This document shows positions 1 to 4,357 of a stretch of DNA of 5,377 nucleotides, piece by piece. The notes below the pieces were generated by a model. That model was not told where the DNA came from. It saw only the letters and a program-made list of their open reading frames with translations, and did not search any database. The translations under genes were made by a program, and so were the position numbers. The DNA is from Gammaproteobacteria bacterium. GTDB taxonomy: Bacteria; Pseudomonadota; Gammaproteobacteria; Pseudomonadales; Pseudohongiellaceae. The stretch covers positions 1 through 5,377 of the forward strand of contig JAESUV010000122.1 of NCBI GenBank assembly GCA_016762975.1, read 5' to 3'. How positions within the stretch are numbered: the stretch's first letter is position 1; each line of letters opens with the position of its first letter.

Positions 1-155
1 AGCTACAAAATAGGAAGAAAAGAGGTTAGAAAAATGCCAACAACAATCATGGTAGACAGCGCCGACCTAGAGGATCGGGCGCACCTGGACAGCTTGACGG
101 AATTGCAAGCCTCAGAAGCCGTTAGGCGGCTTTCCTGGGATTCCTGGGATAATCG
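1..155 (+). other. Disturbed 5' side of the pilin-like gene, with a short open frame
   Basis: Frame 1 is open from the window edge to a TAG at 181-183. Within it an ATG at 34 is preceded by AGAGG at 21-25 with an 8-nt spacer, a good ribosome-binding arrangement for a 49-codon frame. The first part of that peptide is acidic (MVDSADLEDRAHLDSLTELQ) and resembles no family I recognise. The other two plus frames contain stops. No frame here encodes the hydrophobic N-terminal helix (FTLIEL-type) that a pilin-like protein needs, although the downstream gene clearly is pilin-like. The stretch is therefore a small unrelated gene, the remains of a rearranged pilin 5' end, or sequence with base-call errors at a contig edge. 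A real product from 34-183 is possible but weakly supported. Confidence 0.25.
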
Positions 156-587
156 GTGCCAGGTGCTAGCTGGGCGGCTGTAGGTGCTGGTGATGCTGAT
201 GGCCGTTTGGAAGTGACTACCAACCGAACTTTCGCTGGAAATACTGAGTCTGGAGCATTCTGGCAGCAGTTGAAGGCAGCCGGTTTCATCTCGGGTAATC
301 CTGCCGATGCTGGTCTACTGACTATGCCAACAAACGCATGGAGTGGATTCATGGGTGTCACTACAGCCGCTATGGGTGGCAACTTGACCGGTACTAAAGT
401 GTGCTTGAGCCAGGTTCCAGGTTCTGCTGCGATCTCTATCGACAATGAGCTTGATGATGGCCTAGGTGCTACGGGTCGTCTCCGAGCTACTATAGGTACG
501 AGTGGTGTTAATACAAACCCAAGCAATGCAGTACTTGCGGCTCTTTATTCTGAAGATAACGTTTATACTATCTGCTATAGAATTTAA
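156..587 (+). CDS. Type IV pilin-like (prepilin-type) protein, C-terminal part; 5' end disrupted
   Basis: The open frame encodes 143 residues that match the soluble C-terminal half of prepilin-type proteins of type II secretion and type IV pilus families. Visible hallmarks are the Gly/Asp loop GAGDADGRLE (residues 10-19), the ESGAFWQQLKAAGFISG segment (31-47), Cys83 and Cys140 that could pair as a disulfide, the DDG of NELDDG (97-102) and the ending YTICYRI. Such proteins begin with a cleaved leader and a hydrophobic helix and are usually nearer 200 residues; both are missing here. The GTG at 156 has no clear ribosome-binding site and follows an in-frame stop at 150-152, so it is only the edge of the intact frame. 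Inserting single G bases in G runs at about 147-157 would give IPGDNRVPGASW, restoring the PGD motif expected in this family. I infer a frameshifted or truncated gene, or assembly error. The family assignment is firm, the exact role (minor or pseudopilin) is not. Confidence 0.6.
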   Translation: MPGASWAAVGAGDADGRLEVTTNRTFAGNTESGAFWQQLKAAGFISGNPADAGLLTMPTNAWSGFMGVTTAAMGGNLTGTKVCLSQVPGSAAISIDNELDDGLGATGRLRATIGTSGVNTNPSNAVLAALYSEDNVYTICYRI

Positions 588-613
588 AGTTGCCAGCTAG
601 CTAATACTAGCAG
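588..613. other. Spacer with small inverted repeat after the pilin-like gene
   Basis: GCTAG (596-600) and CTAGC (607-611) form a 5-bp stem with a 6-nt loop just before the strong terminator. The stem is AT-balanced with no U tract, so it is unlikely to end transcription alone. No gene is visible here. Confidence 0.2.
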
Positions 614-656
614 CGTAAAAAAACCCGACGGCCTATGGCAGTCGGGTTTTTTTACG
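614..656. terminator. Bidirectional rho-independent terminator between convergent genes
   Basis: A perfect 16-bp inverted repeat (arms 614-629 and 641-656) encloses an 11-nt loop. The arm core CCCGAC/GTCGGG is flanked by seven A on the left and seven T on the right, so either strand yields a GC stem followed by a U tract. Inside the loop GCC/GGC (631-633 with 637-639) can extend the hairpin. It lies 26 nt after the pilin-like stop codon and 23 nt beyond the stop of the minus-strand lspA-like gene, so it should end both transcripts. Confidence 0.93.
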
Positions 657-679
657 TCTCGGGTTTAGTAATTCAATAA

Positions 680-1180
680 TTAATTCGGCATGCTTGAATC
701 GCTTTGATCTGTGCTTACAAAGAAGCTAAAGAAAAGAAGAGGCCAGATACCAACATGGACCATTGCATCGGCAGTATTGAATATATAGTTCCAGTAGGGA
801 ATGTGTTGGATGTCGATAAAGTCGATCACGCTGCCATATACAAATCGGTCTAGTATGTTGCTGGCCCCACCACCGACTATGAATCCGAAGCAAATATACT
901 CATAGCGCTTGATCGATGGGCTAAACCAGAGATAGGCGCTTACGCCGACCAGAAGCGCAATGCTGATAGCGGCAAACAACCCACCCATTCCCTGCAACAT
1001 ACCAAACACACCGCCGTGATTGCGGATATGAGTAAAGTGAACCAGATTGCTCCATTCGACTGTTGTGTTCTGTGGGATCGTGCTATTTACCCAGTACCCA
1101 ATTAGCTGAGATAGAGCCAGCACAGTTAACACGATGGCAGCGAAGCTGAGCATGTTGCTTGTTTTATTGTCTAACTGCAT
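680..1180 (-). CDS. lspA: Signal peptidase II-like protein (LspA family), divergent
   Basis: The 166-residue protein is close in length to E. coli LspA (164), the inner-membrane aspartyl protease that removes signal peptides from diacylated prolipoproteins. Four hydrophobic segments lie at roughly 9-28, 68-87, 95-110 and 138-156. Family motifs present are RNHGGVFG (53-60, the RNxGAAF block), GGGASNILDR (103-112) with catalytic Asp111, and FNTADAMVHVG (134-144) with catalytic Asp138. Odd points: the conserved Asp and Lys of the first membrane segment (E. coli IIDLGSK) align without gaps to Ser24 and Gly28 in ALSQLIGYW, and the GN before the first catalytic Asp is SN. It is therefore either a diverged paralogue or a weakened enzyme. 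The usual gammaproteobacterial neighbours ileS, fkpB and ispH are absent; it is the last gene of the glpK operon, 42 nt after the DUF1499 gene. The start ATG has only a weak AGTGA ahead of it. The family is secure; equivalence to housekeeping LspA is not. Confidence 0.85.
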   Translation of the reverse strand: MQLDNKTSNMLSFAAIVLTVLALSQLIGYWVNSTIPQNTTVEWSNLVHFTHIRNHGGVFGMLQGMGGLFAAISIALLVGVSAYLWFSPSIKRYEYICFGFIVGGGASNILDRFVYGSVIDFIDIQHIPYWNYIFNTADAMVHVGIWPLLFFSFFVSTDQSDSSMPN

Positions 1181-1222
1181 AGATTCACTAATTTCTATCT
1201 TGAGATACTCTACCTAAGTAGT

Positions 1223-2026
1223 CTAATTTTTGAGCAAGGCAAAAAGTTTGCGTAAGCGAATAGCATTCGCTCCTACGTCGCCAGTGCCTACTCGAGAAAC
1301 CGACCTAGCATCAACGAAGGTATTAGATCCTTGTTGTTCGATTTTGATAACAATATCGTCCTTAAAGCGAAACCAGAACGTTGTGTCAGTAGCTTCTATT
1401 CTGCCAGTGGAGGCGTCTTGTGCAACAAGCTCCCAGCCCAAATCATCGACTGCAGCCAACGCCTTCTCGAAAATTACGTTTGCAGATTCGCTATAGCGCT
1501 GCGTAATTAGATCCGGGTAGGCCTCATTCGTTTGTTCGATCAATTTCTCCGGCGTCATATTGTTGGAGCCGCCATAGACTAATGTATTCGGTGCATCGGC
1601 ACGGAGTAGCGCTATTGCAACAAATTCAGGCGGGTTGACTCGATTAGTTGAGATGTCGTGAATCGGCGGATAGTTCACGCCTTCGGCGGGGCGGAAGCTT
1701 TCGGGAATAAGATAGGCAACCCATGCCAACAAGGCGCCAGCAACCGCGAGGCCTATGAATTTTCCAGCATTCTTAACCTTGAATAATTGGCCAGCTGTGA
1801 GCGTGGCAGCGGCTAGTAGGAGGCAGGTCCAGGCAAGCCATTGCCCGTACTGATTGGCTGTACCGAGAAGGGAGAATCCGCGTCGGAAGTCCCAAAAGCC
1901 AAGCCAAATGCCGGCGGCAGAGGCGAGCGTCAGCAGTCCCAAGCCGAGTCCCATTGCTAGACTGGCGAGTCCGCCGACTTTTAGCCAAAGTCGCGGTTTT
2001 GTTTGATCGGTAATTTCGATGGTCAT
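1223..2026 (-). CDS. DUF1499 family membrane protein
   Basis: The 267-residue protein has three predicted membrane helices near 17-42, 62-82 and 88-107, followed by a soluble DUF1499 domain of about 150 residues. Domain signatures visible are PPIHDIST (120-127), AYPDLITQRY (169-178), LGWELV (196-201), GRIEATDTTFWFRFKDDIVI (208-227) and VDARSVSRVGTGDVGANA (238-255), the last being the most characteristic block. The molecular function of DUF1499 is unknown, and I do not infer one. The helix-plus-domain form suggests the domain is tethered at the inner membrane. The start ATG lies 2 nt after the phosphatase stop codon, with AAGGA at 2033-2037 and a 6-nt spacer inside the upstream gene's end. This supports co-expression in the glpK operon. 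Confidence 0.88.
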   Translation of the reverse strand: MTIEITDQTKPRLWLKVGGLASLAMGLGLGLLTLASAAGIWLGFWDFRRGFSLLGTANQYGQWLAWTCLLLAAATLTAGQLFKVKNAGKFIGLAVAGALLAWVAYLIPESFRPAEGVNYPPIHDISTNRVNPPEFVAIALLRADAPNTLVYGGSNNMTPEKLIEQTNEAYPDLITQRYSESANVIFEKALAAVDDLGWELVAQDASTGRIEATDTTFWFRFKDDIVIKIEQQGSNTFVDARSVSRVGTGDVGANAIRLRKLFALLKN

Positions 2027-2028
2027 AA

Positions 2029-2658
2029 TTATTCCTTGAAAATTGGCTCGTCGGCATACTGCAAAATATTGGTGCTGCCATCGCTCTCACTGAAAGCTAC
2101 GATGCTATGAGCACAATTGTGCATTCTCGGAGGCGCCCAGAGCTGGTCCATACTACGACCTTCGACGTGACAAAGATAAGATTTTATTAGTGCTCCGTGA
2201 CTCACTATCGCGACTTTCCTGCCACTCGCAGGACTTGTTCGATGTGTGGCCTCAATATTCGTCACGGCATCGATGGCTCGCTGTTGTAACTCAAAGAAGC
2301 TCTCGGCACCATCCACTTGAAACAGGTGAGGCTGCTCCCAAAAATGGCGATGAGAATCGGGTTCTCTCTGGGCAATGTCTTCATAGAGATGGCCTTCCCA
2401 GGGCCCAAGAAATATTTCGCGTAGTTCATCGAGATAACTAATCTCGGTTGTTGACTCAGGGAACGCATACTCCGCAGTCTGGCGTGTGCGTAGGCTGCTG
2501 CTGCAATAAATTTTATCAAACGCTAGATGCTTAATGCGCTGTCCAAGCTCCTTCGCTTGTTGGATGCCCAAATCCGTTAGATGCGATTCACTCTGACCCT
2601 GAACTCGCCGTTCTTTGTTCCAGTTGGTCTCTCCGTGCCGAATTAAATGAAGCTCCAT
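2029..2658 (-). CDS. Histidine phosphatase superfamily protein (phosphoglycerate mutase-like)
   Basis: I chose the ATG at 2658, giving 209 residues that start MELHLIRHGE. A longer frame reaches 2715 but would overlap glpK by 55 nt and put 19 basic residues before the conserved first strand. The chosen start has AGGGA (2668-2672) with a 9-nt spacer and lies 2 nt after the glpK stop. Catalytic features are LIRHGET with nucleophile His8 and Arg7, SSLRTRQTA with Arg57, the acid Glu in ELREIFLGPWEG (Glu81), and VSHGALIK with His154. The layout is that of the cofactor-independent phosphatase branch (GpmB, PhoE and CobC relatives) rather than true glycolytic mutase, which is longer. The substrate cannot be told from sequence. 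Tight linkage to glpK makes a phosphorylated three-carbon or glycerol-linked substrate a reasonable guess, but no more than that. It is probably a cytoplasmic enzyme, since no signal peptide is visible. Confidence 0.88.
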   Translation of the reverse strand: MELHLIRHGETNWNKERRVQGQSESHLTDLGIQQAKELGQRIKHLAFDKIYCSSSLRTRQTAEYAFPESTTEISYLDELREIFLGPWEGHLYEDIAQREPDSHRHFWEQPHLFQVDGAESFFELQQRAIDAVTNIEATHRTSPASGRKVAIVSHGALIKSYLCHVEGRSMDQLWAPPRMHNCAHSIVAFSESDGSTNILQYADEPIFKE

Positions 2659-2660
2659 TT

Positions 2661-4160
2661 TCAATTTTCCCTGTCTACTACGTTTGTTCGCGTTCTCGAG
2701 ACGGCATCTAACCAACCGTCATATTGTTTCTTTCTCCATGCATCATCTTTGTCCGGTTCGAAGCGCTGGTCTAGCTCCCATTTTGCGCTGATCTCTTCCA
2801 ATGATTCAAAGATGCCAGCTTGCAGACCGGCGATATAGGCTGCGCCTAGAGCGGTGGTCTCTGTAAGTTTGGGTCTTAGTACATCAAGGTTCAGTAGGTC
2901 AGACAACTTCTGCATCACGTAATCGTTGTTTGCCATTCCTCCATCGACACGAAGGCTAGCTACGATGCCGCCATCTGCTTCGATCGCGATTAATAGGTCC
3001 TTGCTCTGATAACAGACACTGAGCAGAGCGGCAGTAACCACTTCTTTTACGCCACTGTCGCGAGTGAGCCCGAACAATGCACCTCGCGCTGTTGGGTCCC
3101 AATATGGCGCTCCCAGTCCGGTGAAAGCGGGCACCAGATAGACACTTAGATCTTCGCTGGTTTTCTCCGCCAATGCCTCAGATTCGTTGGCATGTTCGAT
3201 GAGATGCAAACCATCTCTAATCCACTGCATGGTGGCGCCTGCCATGAAGATACTGCCCTCAAGCGCGTAACTGGTTTTACCGTTGAGGCGAAAAGCCACG
3301 GTGCTTAGAAGGCGGTTTGTAGATTTGACTACTTGATTGCCGGTATTTAATAAGAGAAAGCAGCCAGTGCCGTAGGTGCTCTTGGCCATGCCGGGGGAGA
3401 AGCAACACTGCCCGAATGCAGCAGCTTGTTGGTCGCCAATAATTCCCGTAATGGGTATGGAGCTGCCGAAGTGCTCGGCATCACATTCACCAAATTCAGC
3501 GGCACAATCTTCAACAATCGGTAAGAGTGAGGACGGCAGTTCGAAAATTTCAAGTAACTCGTCGTCCCACTGCTGAGAATGGATATTGAATAGCTGTGTT
3601 CTAGATGCGTTCGTGGCATCGGTGCGGTGACTGCGCCCTTTACTTAGATGCCACAGCAGAAAACAATCGACCGTACCGAAGGCAAGCTCGCCATTTTCGG
3701 CGCGTTCTCTGGCACCTGCAACATTCTCTAGAATCCAGTGAATCTTACTCGCGGAAAAATAAGAATCGATGAGTAGGCCTGTCTTTTGCTGAATTATTTC
3801 TTCTAAATGTTGAGCTTTTAATGCGTCGCAGTAATCGCTGGTTCGACGGTCCTGCCAGACGATCGCGTTGTAGATTGGAAGGCCAGTTTCTCTGTCCCAC
3901 ACGATGGTGGTCTCACGTTGATTAGTTATTCCTATACAACGAATCTGATCAGAAGTAATTGAGGCTTTTTCGAGTGCACTGCGGCAGCTTGCGATAGTGC
4001 TCTGCCAAATTTCCATCGCATCATGCTCTACCCAGCCGTTGTCAGGGAAGTGCTGCGCGAATTCCTGCTGCCCTACGGAGAGTTTGTTCCCCTGAGAGTC
4101 GAATATAAGGGCGCGACTGCTGGTAGTGCCCTGATCGATCGCGAGAATGAAATTTCTCAT
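2661..4160 (-). CDS. glpK: Glycerol kinase GlpK
   Basis: This 499-residue FGGY-family kinase catalyses ATP + glycerol to ADP + sn-glycerol 3-phosphate in the cytoplasm. Motifs in order are AIDQGTTSSRA (7-17, phosphate loop 1), NQRETT (80-85, glycerol-contacting Arg82 and Glu83), VWQDRRT (101-107), SYFSASK (133-139), TDATNASRT (180-188), GDQQAAAFGQ (242-251, catalytic base Asp243), STYGTGCF (261-268, phosphate loop 2), and VDGGMANNDYVMQ (405-417, nucleotide side). All catalytic residues are present, so activity is expected. Oddities: the E. coli fructose-1,6-bisphosphate residue Arg236 aligns with Ser234 in EHFGSSIPITG, and the EIIA-Glc contact segment around E. coli Glu478 is replaced by PDKDDAWRK (469-477). 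The classical allosteric controls are thus probably missing. GAAGAG (4170-4175) stands 9 nt before the ATG. It is first in the operon, divergent from glpD, with no glpF beside it. Confidence 0.97.
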   Translation of the reverse strand: MRNFILAIDQGTTSSRALIFDSQGNKLSVGQQEFAQHFPDNGWVEHDAMEIWQSTIASCRSALEKASITSDQIRCIGITNQRETTIVWDRETGLPIYNAIVWQDRRTSDYCDALKAQHLEEIIQQKTGLLIDSYFSASKIHWILENVAGARERAENGELAFGTVDCFLLWHLSKGRSHRTDATNASRTQLFNIHSQQWDDELLEIFELPSSLLPIVEDCAAEFGECDAEHFGSSIPITGIIGDQQAAAFGQCCFSPGMAKSTYGTGCFLLLNTGNQVVKSTNRLLSTVAFRLNGKTSYALEGSIFMAGATMQWIRDGLHLIEHANESEALAEKTSEDLSVYLVPAFTGLGAPYWDPTARGALFGLTRDSGVKEVVTAALLSVCYQSKDLLIAIEADGGIVASLRVDGGMANNDYVMQKLSDLLNLDVLRPKLTETTALGAAYIAGLQAGIFESLEEISAKWELDQRFEPDKDDAWRKKQYDGWLDAVSRTRTNVVDREN

Positions 4161-4215
4161 GCTAATAATCTCTTCAGTAAAATCGAACTGGTCGCTTGCT
4201 TTTCAATCTCCTAAA

Positions 4216-4225
4216 TCTTGCAAGA
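4216..4225. repeat. Perfect 10-bp palindrome in the glpK leader
   Basis: TCTTGCAAGA is self-complementary over all ten bases and lies about 18-27 nt downstream of the predicted glpK start of transcription. That is a usual place for a repressor dimer site. It is too short, and lacks a loop, to act as a terminator hairpin. A palindrome of this length is only mildly unexpected by chance. Confidence 0.25.
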
Positions 4226-4249
4226 ATCTCGTAGCATTGCAGAGATAGA

Positions 4250-4278
4250 ATCATAGAAAAAACAGTTCCTCATGTTAC
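4250..4278 (-). promoter_or_regulatory. Predicted sigma-70 promoter of the glpK operon
   Basis: On the minus strand, GTAACA (4278-4273) matches the -35 consensus at four of six bases and TATGAT (4255-4250) matches the -10 consensus at five of six, with an ideal 17-bp spacer. Transcription would begin near 4243, leaving a leader of about 80 nt before glpK. The fit is good for an unaided call, but promoter-like matches occur by chance in AT-rich intergenic DNA. Confidence 0.5.
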
Positions 4279-4287
4279 ACTAACTGT
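4262..4287. repeat. Inverted repeat over the glpK -35 region, candidate operator
   Basis: ACAGTT (4262-4267) and AACTGT (4282-4287) are perfect inverted copies separated by 14 bp, so their centres are 20 bp apart, about two helical turns. Nested between and beside them is GTTA-cac-TAAC (4274-4284). The pair flanks the predicted glpK -35 hexamer, where a dimeric repressor would block initiation. No known operator consensus is matched. Confidence 0.3.
4273..4281 (+). promoter_or_regulatory. Possible extended -10 element for glpD
   Basis: TGTTACACT has the TGn extension followed by TACACT, four of six matches to the -10 consensus. No -35 element is found at normal spacing. It overlaps the predicted glpK -35 hexamer, so the two promoters would compete for polymerase if both are real. 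The implied glpD leader is about 70 nt. This is a weak call. Confidence 0.22.
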
Positions 4288-4357
4288 CTATTTCGTGGGC
4301 AAGTTCGTAGGCCTAATTGCGCCACCCCTAAGCAAGAGTATCCGAGTCAAAAAATTT

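Larger units (their letters stand above)
4161..4357. promoter_or_regulatory. Divergent glpK-glpD control region
   Basis: This 197-bp gap lies between the divergent starts of glpK and glpD and has no convincing gene. It should hold both promoters and any shared operators. It contains a plausible minus-strand sigma-70 promoter, a weak plus-strand extended -10, a 10-bp palindrome and a 6-bp inverted repeat, each listed separately. I looked for matches to the E. coli GlpR operator (ATGTTCG and CGAACAT half-sites) and the CRP site (TGTGA and TCACA arms) and saw none that were convincing. The regulator, if there is one, may therefore differ from the enteric type. Confidence 0.7.

Noticed and set aside
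121..127. GTTAGGC, resembling the core site of an integron attC element
   Set aside because: No matching GCCTAAC partner or attC-like folded arm is found nearby, and no integrase or cassette layout is present.
122..526. 134-codon minus-strand open frame opposite the pilin-like gene
   Set aside because: It is antisense to a region whose plus-strand product is clearly pilin-like, and its Pro/Ala-rich translation matches no family.
1773..2090. 105-codon minus-strand frame overlapping the DUF1499 and phosphatase genes
   Set aside because: It lies in another frame of two genes with clear domain matches, and its product has no recognisable motif.
2659..2715. Nineteen-residue N-terminal extension of the histidine phosphatase
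   Set aside because: It overlaps glpK, is rich in Arg/Lys/Asn and precedes the conserved first strand; the ATG at 2658 has a good ribosome-binding site and family-like start.
4295..4357. Upstream in-frame GTG that would lengthen GlpD by 21 residues
   Set aside because: Residues from 4358 align with the known GlpD N-terminus, and the extension has no counterpart in the E. coli protein.
4161..4357. Riboswitch or CRISPR-like repeat in the intergenic region
   Set aside because: There is no periodic repeat and no recognisable aptamer core; only short palindromes suited to protein binding are seen.
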